A DNA stretch of 64,000 nucleotides from Flavobacteriaceae bacterium (GCA_030538275.1 JAUNUH010000007.1:1-64000), one strand, 5' to 3'; counted from the first letter of the stretch, positions 47,924-59,316 are shown. Numbers and translations are program-made. Notes: a model not told the origin generated them from the letters alone.

Positions 47924-47951
47924 AAAAAACCGGGAATATTTCCGGTTTTTT
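47924..47951 (+). terminator. Terminator of the activator-lptE-secG operon
   Basis: Ten-base stem AAAAAACCGG / CCGGTTTTTT with an eight-base loop, running into Ts. Nineteen bases past the secG stop. Confidence 0.88.
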
Positions 47952-48091
47952 TGTTTTATACCCATTTTTGAATGTTTAAATTTCGTTAAATTCACTTATT
48001 TTAAATTAATTGATGAAGGAGTTTCACGATTAATTCCTTACTTTTACAAATTCGAAACAATTTGAAATTAAAATCTAATTAAATAATTTTT

Positions 48092-50755
48092 ATGAAAACA
48101 AGTTTACTAATTCTGGCTGTTTTCTTGAGTTCAGGAGTTTTTGCTCAAAATTTCTTTACTGAGACCAAAGAAAATCAAATAGAATTAAAACACAACAAAA
48201 AAGTGCAACCAGGTGAAAAGATTTATACCGTAGATGTTGCCGCTATGACACAATTTCTGGCTAATGCACCACAAAGAGAAAATTATGTAATCAATTCTAC
48301 TCTTTCAATGGAATTTCCAGATTTGAACGGAAAAATGGAGAGATTCTACATGGCAGAGGCTTCCAACTTTGCTCCTGCTCTACAAGCGGCTTACCCTCAA
48401 ATCCGTGCCTATCGCGGCGTAAGTGCTGAAAATCCAGGAGTTACTATCTCTTTGAGTGTTTCACCAAGAGGTATCCAAACCATGAGATTGGCACACAATG
48501 CACCTAGTCTTTTTATTGAAAGCATTTCTGTTGATAATAGAATTTACAAAGTATTTACAAAATCAGAAAAATCTCCAGATTGGGCGTGTAGCACGCCAGA
48601 GGAGCATATGGAAAATGATCTAACCGATAGATTTGGTAATCAAGAACTTCTTGCAGCTGATGATCAAACCATGAGAGACTTCAGACTTGCATTGTCTTGT
48701 ACTGGAGAATATACAAACTTTTTTGGTGGTACCGTAGAAGGTGCTTTGGGGGCTATGAATGCTACCATGTCGCGCGTTAATCCTGTTTTTGAAAGAGATG
48801 TTGCTTTGAGACTTACAATCATAGAAAACAATGCGGATGTAATTTATACTAACGCCAATACAGACCCTTATGCTCCTGCTTCTAATATGCAATTATGGAA
48901 TAATCAACTTCAAAATACATTAACCAATGTAATTGGTGAAGCCAATTACGACATAGGACATTTGTTCGGTAGAACTGGTGGTGGTGGAAATGCAGGTTGC
49001 ATTGGTTGCGTTTGCGTTAATGGTCAAAAAGGTAGCGGATATACCTCGCCTTCAAACGGAATTCCAGAAGGTGACAGTTTTGATATTGATTATGTGATTC
49101 ATGAGTTTGGACATCAATTAGGCGCAAATCACACTTTTATTCGTTTTGAAGGAAGTGGGGTTAATTACGAGCCTGGTAGTGGTTCTACGATTATGGGTTA
49201 TGCAGGAATTACATATCCCAATACCAATGTTCAAATGCATAGTGATGATTATTTTCATTATGGTAGTGTAATTCAAATTACAAATAATATTAAAAACAAA
49301 ACTTGTCCAACAACGACTTCATTAGCCAACAACCCTCCTGTTGCAGATGCTGGTCCAGATTATACCATTCCAATAGGGACTGCCTTTGTACTTACTGGCT
49401 CGGGATCAGACCCAGATGAAGACGATATCACATTTACTTGGGAACAAATCAATTCTGCTTCATTCTCTAGTAATGATTTCACCATAGTAAATCCAAATTC
49501 AACAACGGGTCCATTATTTAGAAGTTTACCACCTTCAACCAATCCGGTGAGATATTTTCCTTCCTATGAAAAGGTTCTAGAAGGTTCGCTTTCATATCCG
49601 TTTGAATCGGTTTCAAATGTTTCGAGAAATACCAATTTTGCTTTGACGGTAAGAGATAATAATCCCAATGGTGGCCAAACCAAAACAGACCAAATGCGTG
49701 TAGGCGTTACAGCTACTGGTGGCGTTTTCTATATTACAGCACCAGATAACAATTCATCGGCAGCGTCTGGCAGTGATTATACGGTTACCTGGAACGTAGC
49801 CCAGACAAATCAATCGCCAGTAAATACCTCTCACGTAGATATTCTATTTTCTACAGATGGTGGTGCCACATTTACGGTTTTGGCTGCCAATACGCCCAAT
49901 GATGGTGAGCAAATCGTAAGTATTCCTGCCAATTCTACTTCTCAAGATGCTAGAATAATGATTAGAGCGGTTAATAATATATTCTATGCGGTGAGCAAAA
50001 AATTCTATATTGATTATAATGTAACCATAGAATGTCGTGATTTCTCTGCAAGTAATTTGCCTTTAGCCATTCCAGATGGTACCGCAAATGGTTATGGTGC
50101 GTATGCAATTGCAAGTATTCCCGTACCGAACATCGGTGCTGTAGATGAAATTACAGTGGATGTAGATATTTCTCACACCTATATCGGAGATTTACAAGTG
50201 GTTCTACAATCACCTTCACCAGCTCAAATGATCCTGCTTTGGAACAGACAGTGTGGCTCTACAGACAACATCAACGCTACCTTCAGTGATAGTGGATCTG
50301 CAGTGAATTGCTCTACTTCTCCTGTTTCTGGAACCATACTTCCTAATAATCCACTTTCAGCTTTCCGCGGATTTAATTCACAAGGAAATTGGTTGATTGG
50401 CGCTAGAGATGGTAGTCGTATGGATACAGGTACAATCAATGCGGCTTCTATGACTTTTTGTAGTACAACTCTCACTCCAATGGGAACTGCAGATGTGGTA
50501 CAGCAAAAATCACAAATCGATGTTTACCCAAATCCATCAAACGGTTTATTCAACATAACGACTGAACTCGCTGGGAAAGGTGTACAATTGTCGGTTTATG
50601 ATGTAAGCGGAAAATTGCTACATACATTTAGTGATCAAAACGCAACTGGAATGTTCCGTCATGAGCTTAACTTATCTCATGTGGCCAAAGGCGTATATGT
50701 TTTACAAGTTCAATCAGGAACTAAGATGACAAGTAAAAAACTCATCGTAAAATAA
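48092..50755 (+). CDS. Secreted zinc metalloprotease (reprolysin-like) with P-domain and T9SS sorting domain
   Basis: 887 residues. Signal peptide 1-19 (VFAQ), a propeptide-like region to about 190, then a metzincin domain with HEFGHQLGANH (337-347) and the Met-turn block STIMGYAG (365-372). Next come an Ig/PKD-like part (about 410-550), a beta domain with SAASGSDYTVTWNVAQT, and a proprotein-convertase P-domain (about 645-795; HTYIGDLQVVLQSPS, GNWLIGARDG). The type A sorting domain (VYPNPSNGLF) ends the protein. Zinc ligands and catalytic Glu are intact, so an active extracellular protease is inferred. Monocistronic, between terminators, separating secG from groES. Confidence 0.9.
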   Translation: MKTSLLILAVFLSSGVFAQNFFTETKENQIELKHNKKVQPGEKIYTVDVAAMTQFLANAPQRENYVINSTLSMEFPDLNGKMERFYMAEASNFAPALQAAYPQIRAYRGVSAENPGVTISLSVSPRGIQTMRLAHNAPSLFIESISVDNRIYKVFTKSEKSPDWACSTPEEHMENDLTDRFGNQELLAADDQTMRDFRLALSCTGEYTNFFGGTVEGALGAMNATMSRVNPVFERDVALRLTIIENNADVIYTNANTDPYAPASNMQLWNNQLQNTLTNVIGEANYDIGHLFGRTGGGGNAGCIGCVCVNGQKGSGYTSPSNGIPEGDSFDIDYVIHEFGHQLGANHTFIRFEGSGVNYEPGSGSTIMGYAGITYPNTNVQMHSDDYFHYGSVIQITNNIKNKTCPTTTSLANNPPVADAGPDYTIPIGTAFVLTGSGSDPDEDDITFTWEQINSASFSSNDFTIVNPNSTTGPLFRSLPPSTNPVRYFPSYEKVLEGSLSYPFESVSNVSRNTNFALTVRDNNPNGGQTKTDQMRVGVTATGGVFYITAPDNNSSAASGSDYTVTWNVAQTNQSPVNTSHVDILFSTDGGATFTVLAANTPNDGEQIVSIPANSTSQDARIMIRAVNNIFYAVSKKFYIDYNVTIECRDFSASNLPLAIPDGTANGYGAYAIASIPVPNIGAVDEITVDVDISHTYIGDLQVVLQSPSPAQMILLWNRQCGSTDNINATFSDSGSAVNCSTSPVSGTILPNNPLSAFRGFNSQGNWLIGARDGSRMDTGTINAASMTFCSTTLTPMGTADVVQQKSQIDVYPNPSNGLFNITTELAGKGVQLSVYDVSGKLLHTFSDQNATGMFRHELNLSHVAKGVYVLQVQSGTKMTSKKLIVK

Positions 50756-50775
50756 AATTCTGACAAAAAGAAATT

Positions 50776-50807
50776 AAATGCCGGATTGCACTGACAATCT
50801 GGCATTT
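50776..50807 (+). terminator. Terminator of the metalloprotease gene
   Basis: AAATGCCGGATTG pairs with CAATCTGGCATTT (13 pairs, one G-T wobble) around a six-base loop, followed by Ts. Confidence 0.92.
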
Positions 50808-50973
50808 TTTATTCTTGAAAATGGCAGTTTTTAAATTAACTTTAATTTTAAGTCAATTATATAATTCTGAAATACAATGTATTACTGCAGTGCACTTCCG
50901 TTTGAGAAAATCCGTTGGCATGAATTATGACTAATGGAGAGCAAACATTTAATAAAATAATAAATTTAATATT

Positions 50974-51252
50974 ATGAGTGATTTGAACATTAGGCCATTG
51001 GCTGATCGCGTTGTGGTGGAACCTTCACCTGCAGAAACCAAAACTGCATCCGGCATTATTATTCCTGATACGGCAAAAGAAAAGCCCCAAGAAGGAACTG
51101 TAGTTGCAGTAGGACCTGGTAAGAAAGATGAACCTGTAACATTAAAAACAGGAGATCGAGTTTTGTATGGCAAATATGCAGGTACAGAACTAAAACTCAA
51201 CGGAAAAGATTATCTGATTATGCGTGAATCGGATATTTTCGCAATTGTATAA
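50974..51252 (+). CDS. groS: Co-chaperonin GroES
   Basis: 92 residues; the lid of the GroEL chamber. [20 protein letters not shown] at the start, the mobile loop region [20 protein letters not shown], and the close [13 protein letters not shown] are typical. The 166-base upstream gap after the metalloprotease terminator has no CIRCE inverted repeat; I found no exact promoter match. groEL follows after 79 bases. Confidence 0.97.
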   Translation: MSDLNIRPLADRVVVEPSPAETKTASGIIIPDTAKEKPQEGTVVAVGPGKKDEPVTLKTGDRVLYGKYAGTELKLNGKDYLIMRESDIFAIV

Positions 51253-51292
51253 ATATCATATTTTAAACGTAAAAAAATTAAAATTTTAAACA

Positions 51293-51313
51293 AAATTGAT
51301 CAATGATCAATTT
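51293..51313. repeat. 21-base inverted repeat upstream of groEL
   Basis: AAATTGATCA, one central base, TGATCAATTT: a perfect ten-pair inverted repeat ending 18 bases before the groEL start. It could be an operator or an mRNA hairpin in the groES-groEL gap. In AT-rich DNA one such repeat per several hundred kb is expected by chance, so its location is the main support. Confidence 0.5.
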
Positions 51314-51328
51314 ACAAAATAAAAATAA

Positions 51329-52972
<1,644 letters not shown>

Positions 52973-52990
52973 TTTCCAAACCCATATTAT

Positions 52991-53026
52991 ACAACAAAGA
53001 CTGTCTTCAATGGCAGTCTTTGTTGT
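52991..53026 (+). terminator. Terminator of groES-groEL
   Basis: Perfect 13-base stem ACAACAAAGACTG / CAGTCTTTGTTGT with a ten-base loop, 18 bases past the stop. The T-tract is short. Confidence 0.82.
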
Positions 53027-53104
53027 TTATTGATATATAGGCATAATATATGCACACATATTTCAAAATATTTGCAACATTCTAGGAAAAATCAATTTGA
53101 AAAA

Positions 53105-53647
53105 GTGAAATCCAGCAATACCATTTACAGCATTGGCCATTCTAGCAGAAGATTTGAAGCGTTTTTAGCCTTATTACAACAAAATAAAATTGAATTCCTA
53201 GCCGATGTTCGTCGTTTCCCTTTATCTAAAAATTTTCCTCATTTTAATGCAAAAAACTTGGCAGCTGAACTTCAAAAAATAGGTATTCAATACGAACATC
53301 TAGAAAATCTGGGTGGCAGAAGGAAATTGAATAAAAACTCTAAAAATACACTTTGGCGCAACAGCTCGTTCAGAGCTTATGCCGATTATACAGATACTGA
53401 AATTTTTAAAAATTCTTTAGAATATTTGGAAAAATTAGCTTTGAAAAAAACAACTGCCTATATGTGTTCAGAAGCTGTTTGGTGGCGTTGTCATCGTGCA
53501 ATAATTTCTGATTTGCTCAAAGTAAAAGGCTGGAAAGTACTGCATATCATGGGTGTTGCAACTCCAGAAGAACATCCATACACCTCTGCAGCACGCATCA
53601 TAGACGGAAAAGTTCTGTATTATGATCCGGATTTATATGACGTTTAA
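53105..53647 (+). CDS. DUF488 family protein
   Basis: 181 residues from the GTG at 53105 (VKSSNTIYSIGHSSR); the frame is open to a TTG at 53030, but that codon overlaps the upstream terminator region and the core begins at IYSIGHS. DUF488 marks: TIYSIGHSSRRFEAFLALL, FLADVRRFPLSKNFPHFN, a conserved YEHLENLGGRRK, and CSEAVWWRCHRAIISD with two Cys and a His. The biochemical role is not known. Nine bases before a DNA-glycosylase-like gene, so an operon and a possible nucleic-acid repair link are inferred. Confidence 0.85.
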   Translation: MKSSNTIYSIGHSSRRFEAFLALLQQNKIEFLADVRRFPLSKNFPHFNAKNLAAELQKIGIQYEHLENLGGRRKLNKNSKNTLWRNSSFRAYADYTDTEIFKNSLEYLEKLALKKTTAYMCSEAVWWRCHRAIISDLLKVKGWKVLHIMGVATPEEHPYTSAARIIDGKVLYYDPDLYDV

Positions 53648-53656
53648 TTGTAAATT

Positions 53657-54358
53657 ATGAAAAATAATTCATTTGGTGAAAAAGTCATTAATTTTAATAA
53701 AAGCTTAAAATTCAATCTTGATTTACCTTTTCAATACAAGGTTCTAAATCCTTTTACAGACAATCCAGAAACTATTCAGGTCATGAAACAGTTTTATAAT
53801 CGGTTTTATGCAGATAATAAAAAACGTAAATTTTTAATCGGAATTAATCCCAGCAGGCATGGAGCAGGTATAACGGGTGTTCCCTTTACCGATACCAAAC
53901 GATTAGAAAAAGTATGCGGAATCCAAATGCTTAGTGCATATTCACACGAAGTTTCGTCGGTATTTGTTTATGATTTTATCGCAGCCTATGGCGGTCCTTT
54001 TCGTTTTTATAATGACTTTTATATCAATTCGCCATTTCCACTTGCCATAGTACAATACAAAAATGGCAAATGGGTGAATGCCAATTATTATGACAATAAT
54101 ATTTTATTTGAAAAGCTGAAACCCTATATGATAGCCAGTTTAAAGCAACATATTTCATTTGGATTGCATACAGAAATTGTTTACAGTTTAGGTAAAAAAA
54201 ATGCTGCTTATTTGCAAAAATTGAATCAATCTGAAAAACTTTTTGGGAAAATTATAGCCCTGGAACATCCTAGATATATTCAACAATATAAATCCAAAGA
54301 AAAGCAGCTATATATCGACAAATATGTACAGATATTGGCAGACGCTCAATTTATTTGA
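53657..54358 (+). CDS. SMUG2-type uracil-DNA glycosylase family protein (DUF4918)
   Basis: 233 residues. The block FLIGINPSRHGAGITGVPFTD corresponds to motif 1 of SMUG-like glycosylases (GINPxxxG). Close to the C-terminus LEHPRYIQQYKSKEK fits motif 2 (HPR) of the DUF4918/SMUG2 group. The family removes uracil or related bases from DNA. Co-directional with and nine bases after the DUF488 gene. Its last eight bases overlap the end of the convergent MFS gene. Family call is from memory of the motif. Confidence 0.78.
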   Translation: MKNNSFGEKVINFNKSLKFNLDLPFQYKVLNPFTDNPETIQVMKQFYNRFYADNKKRKFLIGINPSRHGAGITGVPFTDTKRLEKVCGIQMLSAYSHEVSSVFVYDFIAAYGGPFRFYNDFYINSPFPLAIVQYKNGKWVNANYYDNNILFEKLKPYMIASLKQHISFGLHTEIVYSLGKKNAAYLQKLNQSEKLFGKIIALEHPRYIQQYKSKEKQLYIDKYVQILADAQFI

Positions 54359-55658
54359 TTTCTGTTTGTGAAGGAAGTTTAAGTTTTACATAGCTCAACA
54401 AAAGAATTGAACTTATAAAAAATATCGAAAGCGTAAGTGCAGAATATTGCATACTTCCCGTTAAATAAAGCACCTGAGCAAAGATAAAACTACCCAGAAT
54501 TAATGCTACCTTTTCTACGATATCATAAAATGAAAAATAAATAGTATTATCGTTAGTCACTGGTAATAATTTGGAATAGGTAGAGCGCGTTAAAGCCTGG
54601 ACACCACCCAAAACCAATCCTACAGTAGCTCCCAATGCATAAAATTCATATTCAATATACTTATCCGTTCTATGCATGAGAAATGCGGACATACAAATCA
54701 ATGCCCATATCACAAGTCCAATTTTCAAAGCATTCAAATTTCCTAATTTTTTCGATAATCTAGAAAATAACCAAGAGCCAACTACCGCGACAAATTGAAT
54801 AAGTAAAATGGTGATTATCAACTTGGTTTCGTTCAAACCCAACTCATCTTTTCCAAAAATTGTCGCCATATAATTAATGGTTTGGATGCCAACACTTAAT
54901 AAAAAAAATGAAAATAAATAAAATTTCAATTCTCGATATCTCGCCAACTCTGCTCCTACTTTAATCAACTCGACATGGCTGAAGAAAAGTAAACGATTTC
55001 GGTTCACTTGCGCAGGTCGCGTATAACTTTTGGGAAGTCTTGCAAATGTAAATTGTGCAAATCCTATCCACCACAATGCCACCAACAAAAAAGAATATCG
55101 CGTGAAAGATTCATCCACCAACATAATCAATACCAAGCAAATAATCAATAAAATGGCAGATCCTAAGTATCCATAAATAAATCCTACTGCGCTCAATCGG
55201 TCTTGTTGATCCTTAGACGCAATTTCTGGAAGATATGCATTATAAAATACCAAACTCCCCCAATATCCAATACTGGCCAAAATACTACCAGAAATTCCGA
55301 TCCAAAGACTTTCGTAGTTTGTGAAAAAGAAAAGTGATGAGCAACCCAGTGCACCCAACCAAGAAAATATCTTAAGGAAAAGCTTTTTATTTCCGATTTG
55401 GTCTGCAACAGCAGATAATATAGGGGAAATTAAAACGACAATTACAAAAGATGCGGTTATAGAATAGGAATATAAAATTCCTTTGTCTGAAAAATTTATT
55501 CCAAAAACACTAACTTCTTGATAATTAGAAAGAATCGAACTGAAATAAATAGGAAAAATAGCCGTCGTAATCACCAATGAATAAACAGAATTAGCCCAAT
55601 CATAAAAAGCCCAGGCAAACTGTTGTTTTCGTCTTTCTATAGAAATTTGAGTCTTCAT
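54351..55658 (-). CDS. MFS transporter, UMF1/Atg22-like
   Basis: 435 residues with about 12 membrane helices. Start block RRKQQFAWAFYDWANSVYSL is the hallmark of the UMF1 (Atg22-like) group, whose yeast member exports amino acids from the vacuole. Another marker is GGVQALTRSTYSKLLP in the second half. The substrate in bacteria is unknown. Its start overlaps the stop of the FAD enzyme gene by four bases (ATGA type), giving a two-gene operon that might link oxidation and transport of an amino-acid-like compound; that link is speculation. Confidence 0.85.
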   Translation of the reverse strand: MKTQISIERRKQQFAWAFYDWANSVYSLVITTAIFPIYFSSILSNYQEVSVFGINFSDKGILYSYSITASFVIVVLISPILSAVADQIGNKKLFLKIFSWLGALGCSSLFFFTNYESLWIGISGSILASIGYWGSLVFYNAYLPEIASKDQQDRLSAVGFIYGYLGSAILLIICLVLIMLVDESFTRYSFLLVALWWIGFAQFTFARLPKSYTRPAQVNRNRLLFFSHVELIKVGAELARYRELKFYLFSFFLLSVGIQTINYMATIFGKDELGLNETKLIITILLIQFVAVVGSWLFSRLSKKLGNLNALKIGLVIWALICMSAFLMHRTDKYIEYEFYALGATVGLVLGGVQALTRSTYSKLLPVTNDNTIYFSFYDIVEKVALILGSFIFAQVLYLTGSMQYSALTLSIFFISSILLLSYVKLKLPSQTEIK

Positions 55659-56716
55659 TTTTTGTTTCGTTTAAAATAACTTGCATACCATCTTTTCACA
55701 TCAAATTCTGGTAAAATGCTCTGATTATCTTCAATTTTATTAAAGAGCATTTCTGCCAGATAGGCAGCATTCATTGCTCCGTGTGTTCCTAGTCCATTCA
55801 ATACATGTAGCGCATCAAATTTTGGATGCTGACCTATTATTCCTCGCCGATCACCTGTTGTGGGTCGCAATCCGGCTTGATGAGAAACTACTTTATAATT
55901 TCCTTTAAAAAAAGACTGTAAATTATTTTCCAGAGAAATTCGGTTTTCTGTTGTAATTTCAGGCGAATTAAACTTTTTATCATAAGTGGAACCCACATAA
56001 TACTTTTTATTCCCCAATGGCATTAAAAAACTCTTGGATTTAAACGCAATTTCTGGTAATTCTGCATCAGATTCTATAATCAAGGTTTCACCCTTGTTTT
56101 TGATAATAGGAATAAAATTAAAATATGGATTATTTTCTACCTTAATACCTTCTGCAAAAATCAAATGATTAAATTTAATATTTTGATATGAATTATTTTT
56201 TAAATCCAATTCACTAAATATAAATTTTTCATTTCTAAAAAAACTTTGGAATTTTTGTGAAAATTGGAACAAAAGTTGGCTAAAATCAATTCTTCCCGTA
56301 TTATAAACTTCACCAAAACCATAATCAGCCTTTATATTCTTGAAGTTATTTTCAATAACTACCGGATTCAGAAACTCATTTAAAATTGCGTCTTGAACAG
56401 CTTTTTTTTCCCATATTTTTGCTTCTTCGGCATCTGCCAAGATGCGATATACGGGAATTTTATATATCACTTTCGTTTGAACTAGATTTTCTAATCGTGA
56501 AAAGGCCGTTTGCAAACTTTTCATTTGTTCCCAACCTTTAAAAACAGACGTAAATCGATAGAGAATAATTGGATTAAACATTCCTGCGGCAATATGTGAT
56601 GCAGCTTTTTCACCATCATCAAATATTACAAAGCTTTTCTGACGAGATAGGCACAGACCGGCAAAACATACAGCTGCCACTCCATAACCAACAATTATAT
56701 AATCCACTTTTTGCAT
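55655..56716 (-). CDS. FAD-dependent oxidoreductase of the D-amino-acid oxidase fold
   Basis: 353 residues. N-terminal dinucleotide fold VDYIIVGYGVAAVCFAGLC, with a Gly pattern (GxGxAA) slightly off the usual GxGxxG, then AAGMFNPIILYRF, a DAO-family substrate-domain entry. The C-terminal FAD block HQAGLRPTTGDRRGIIGQHP with GLGTHGAMNAAYLAEMLF is intact. Family members oxidise amines or amino acids, including tRNA-modifying MnmC domains. The specific substrate is unknown. First gene of the operon with the UMF1-type permease; a terminator of the gld cluster lies upstream. Confidence 0.82.
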   Translation of the reverse strand: MQKVDYIIVGYGVAAVCFAGLCLSRQKSFVIFDDGEKAASHIAAGMFNPIILYRFTSVFKGWEQMKSLQTAFSRLENLVQTKVIYKIPVYRILADAEEAKIWEKKAVQDAILNEFLNPVVIENNFKNIKADYGFGEVYNTGRIDFSQLLFQFSQKFQSFFRNEKFIFSELDLKNNSYQNIKFNHLIFAEGIKVENNPYFNFIPIIKNKGETLIIESDAELPEIAFKSKSFLMPLGNKKYYVGSTYDKKFNSPEITTENRISLENNLQSFFKGNYKVVSHQAGLRPTTGDRRGIIGQHPKFDALHVLNGLGTHGAMNAAYLAEMLFNKIEDNQSILPEFDVKRWYASYFKRNKK

Positions 56717-56740
56717 AAGTCGATAAATTTAAAACATAAA

Positions 56741-56768
56741 AAAATCCCGACCAAAATGTCGGGATTTT
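56741..56768 (-). terminator. Terminator of the gldKLMN cluster
   Basis: Perfect ten-base stem AAAATCCCGA / TCGGGATTTT, eight-base loop, T-run on the minus strand, 17 bases after the gldN stop. Confidence 0.92.
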
Positions 56769-56785
56769 CAAATTATATTCAGGAA

Positions 56786-57706
56786 TTAATAATTCCACAT
56801 ATCATTTTCTCTTTCTAGGATATTACCTTTGATTCTATGAGACTCTTCCAATTGCGCCTTGGCATCTCTTGGCAAATAGTCTTCAATACTAGTATTACCC
56901 ATTACATCACTAGATTTGTACAAAATGGCGTTGAATCTACGTGCATTCAGCATATCATCGTAGGTGATTTTAGAAGCCGAATTCTGCGGATTATAGACCG
57001 TGTATTTGTGTAATACTTTTCTGGCATCTGGATAAAATACCCAGAACAAATCTACATAATCATCTGCTCCTTCAAACCCACGACCTATGGTTTGTGCATC
57101 TGGCCCCATCATAGATAAACCAATGATACGATATCTCATTTCAGACATACGTCGGTCGATATACCATAATCCTTTTACCTTTACCATTTTGATTTTATCA
57201 GATTCTATGGCATAAGCATCGATACCTTGATCTGCCACTTGGCTCATATCTTCACCAGCATCGGCTTGTTCCCAATACCAATCTGTTGTATCTGTACGTG
57301 ACAAAGCATTGATGGCTTCATCTTTAGTAATTTTATATTGAAAATATTCGTCATCATAGACTTCGGTGATTTCCCCACTTTCAATACCTTTTTTCAACGC
57401 GTCAAACAAAGAAAGCGTTTGGTACACCAATCCGTCTGATGAGTTATAATAGGGTTGATTGATTCTTTCATTCAAATCAATTACTTCCCAAGTAACCTTG
57501 GACCACAGTACATCATCTTCGTTGATATAACCGTATTCCAATGGTTTGGCTTCGCTTTTTACTGTATCACCTTTAGCGTTTACCTTTAGGTTTTCTTCAC
57601 GCATTTTTCTCAATTCTTGAGGAGATTTTGCGTTCAGAATAGATTGCGCTTCTAGGGAAACAAAACCTGCCAAAACCAATATTAAAGTTAAAAATTTATA
57701 ATTCAT
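56786..57706 (-). CDS. gldN: Gliding motility / T9SS ring protein GldN
   Basis: 306 residues. Signal peptide 1-20 (LEAQ), then the GldN/PorN core: VLWSKVTWEVIDLNERINQPYY, LFDALKKGIESGEITEVYDD, VKGLWYIDRRMSEMRYRIIG and LFWVFYPDARKVLHKYTVYN. With GldK it forms the periplasmic ring under the outer membrane that is driven by GldLM and is needed for T9SS export and gliding. Last gene of gldK-gldL-gldM-gldN, 77 bases after gldM. No gldJ or sprA in the window. Confidence 0.95.
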   Translation of the reverse strand: MNYKFLTLILVLAGFVSLEAQSILNAKSPQELRKMREENLKVNAKGDTVKSEAKPLEYGYINEDDVLWSKVTWEVIDLNERINQPYYNSSDGLVYQTLSLFDALKKGIESGEITEVYDDEYFQYKITKDEAINALSRTDTTDWYWEQADAGEDMSQVADQGIDAYAIESDKIKMVKVKGLWYIDRRMSEMRYRIIGLSMMGPDAQTIGRGFEGADDYVDLFWVFYPDARKVLHKYTVYNPQNSASKITYDDMLNARRFNAILYKSSDVMGNTSIEDYLPRDAKAQLEESHRIKGNILERENDMWNY

Positions 57707-57783
57707 TGTCTGTTTAAATTCTTTTTCTTGTTTGAAATAACGTTGAAATCAGTATTTCATTGTATTATCAATGAAGTAATTTA

Positions 57784-59316
57784 TTACTGAACGTCAATAA
57801 CTACGGGTGAAATGTTTGGAATACGCGTTCCGTCCAATCCACTTGCGGTTGCTTCGATGTCAAAAATATTAATAGCGTCACCTGGTTTTACTTGATCCAA
57901 TACACGACCAGCCCCGCTAAGGCTGTTACCACTTACAGCAACGGTTTTCTGTCCTGGAACTTTCACTTTAAATCCAGTTACGTTAAAGGTTACAGGAAAT
58001 TCGAAGTCTGGAATAGCTGCTTCTACTTGTAATCTAGATACTGAGCTCTTTGATGTAGTTAAAGCATTTTTTCCACGTATTTGACCTTGTGGTGGTGGAA
58101 CGGGTTTAATTCTGAATTCTTTCTTTTCGGTAACGGTTGCACCAGAAGAAGTTTTCGCAGATGCTGTAAATGTTACGGAATTTCCGCCAGAAACCACATA
58201 ATTATATTTTCCATTAGAACCGCTTAATGAACCTGATGATGCTGACATATTGATAGGCCCATCTGCTCCATTGATAGTTGCGGTAATAGGATTTGTAACC
58301 CCACGATATACCACATTCATCTTATCCGCAGAAATTGATCCACCTGCAGGAGCTTTCTCCAGCGTTTCAGATACAACACTGTACGGATGGTTGAATTCAA
58401 TTGAAACAGGTGCGTTTTTACCGTAAGTATAGGTAGCTTTACCCGAAAAGTTATAATTTCCTGGAGAGGTATTCAAAGGAATTTCAGCTTTACCGGCAAC
58501 CAACGGATATTCTCTACCATTGATGTTTAGCGTACCTGTAGCTTCGTCATTATAAGCTCCAATTGCTACAAAAGCATTTTCTTGTTTCCCAGCTTTGATA
58601 ACGCCTGGAACATTCACCAATACATTAGATTGGGTAAATTCCAATTGTTCTTCAAGACGGCTGGCCAACATTTGACGAATAGCATTACCTTCTTCTGTTC
58701 TGGCATCTGCCTGTACTTTTGTAAGATTGGTTAACGCAGCAATCATAGGTTGTTCATAGAATTTATCAGAAACCCAGTTTTTGCTTTGTTTTTTAGCCAT
58801 ATCGGTGGTGTTAAAAACTTGATTTACACGTGCCTCGCTCACACCTGCAGCAATAAACTTTGATTTCAAATCATTGATTTGTTTTACAAAATTTTCAGCT
58901 TCGGCATTACCTGTTTCTTTCACACCATTATCTTTAAAAAATAGGGTTACGATAGATTCGGTATTTTGTAAAGCATTGTAATTGGTTTCTGCTCCTTCGG
59001 TAGTGGGCATTTCTACTGTTAATTGATTTTTCAATCCTTGAACATAGTTCACAAAATTGTCCACATCAGATTTCAGTGTATTAGCTTTATCGTAAGTTGG
59101 TGCATAAGATGGATCATCTTTTGCCTTCATTTGCATATTCGAATAAAAAGTCGAGTTGTTTTCTTCTGTCAGTTTCATCGACTGTTCAAAAGATTTATTT
59201 ACGTCTTCAAATGATCTAAGTACCTCACGGTCAACCTGCATCGCCATCATTGCGATAAAGATAAGGTACATGAGGTTAATCATCTTCTGCCGTGGTGATA
59301 ATTTTCCCTTGGCCAT
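57784..59316 (-). CDS. gldM: Gliding motility / T9SS motor shaft protein GldM
   Basis: 510 residues. One N-terminal membrane helix (about 12-28, KMINLMYLIFIAMMAMQVD) inserts in the GldL pentamer; R9 before the helix matches the conserved basic residue of GldM. A helical periplasmic domain (about 30-225) is followed by beta domains resembling the D2-D4 rods known from GldM structures, ending SPVVIDVQ. It transmits proton-driven rotation to GldK/GldN. Sixty-one bases after gldL. Confidence 0.95.
   Translation of the reverse strand: MAKGKLSPRQKMINLMYLIFIAMMAMQVDREVLRSFEDVNKSFEQSMKLTEENNSTFYSNMQMKAKDDPSYAPTYDKANTLKSDVDNFVNYVQGLKNQLTVEMPTTEGAETNYNALQNTESIVTLFFKDNGVKETGNAEAENFVKQINDLKSKFIAAGVSEARVNQVFNTTDMAKKQSKNWVSDKFYEQPMIAALTNLTKVQADARTEEGNAIRQMLASRLEEQLEFTQSNVLVNVPGVIKAGKQENAFVAIGAYNDEATGTLNINGREYPLVAGKAEIPLNTSPGNYNFSGKATYTYGKNAPVSIEFNHPYSVVSETLEKAPAGGSISADKMNVVYRGVTNPITATINGADGPINMSASSGSLSGSNGKYNYVVSGGNSVTFTASAKTSSGATVTEKKEFRIKPVPPPQGQIRGKNALTTSKSSVSRLQVEAAIPDFEFPVTFNVTGFKVKVPGQKTVAVSGNSLSGAGRVLDQVKPGDAINIFDIEATASGLDGTRIPNISPVVIDVQ

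Noticed and set aside
50913..50931. TTGGCATG...ATGAC resembling a sigma-54 -24/-12 promoter upstream of groES
   Set aside because: The -24 half is good, but the -12 half lacks the GC dinucleotide; not strong enough despite the sigma-54 activator nearby.
50808..50973. CIRCE heat-shock operator upstream of groES
   Set aside because: Searched by eye for TTAGCACTC-N9-GAGTGCTAA and found nothing similar.
54351..54358. Overlapping stops of the convergent SMUG2-like and MFS genes as a sign of misassembly
   Set aside because: Eight-base convergent overlaps are common and both proteins end naturally.
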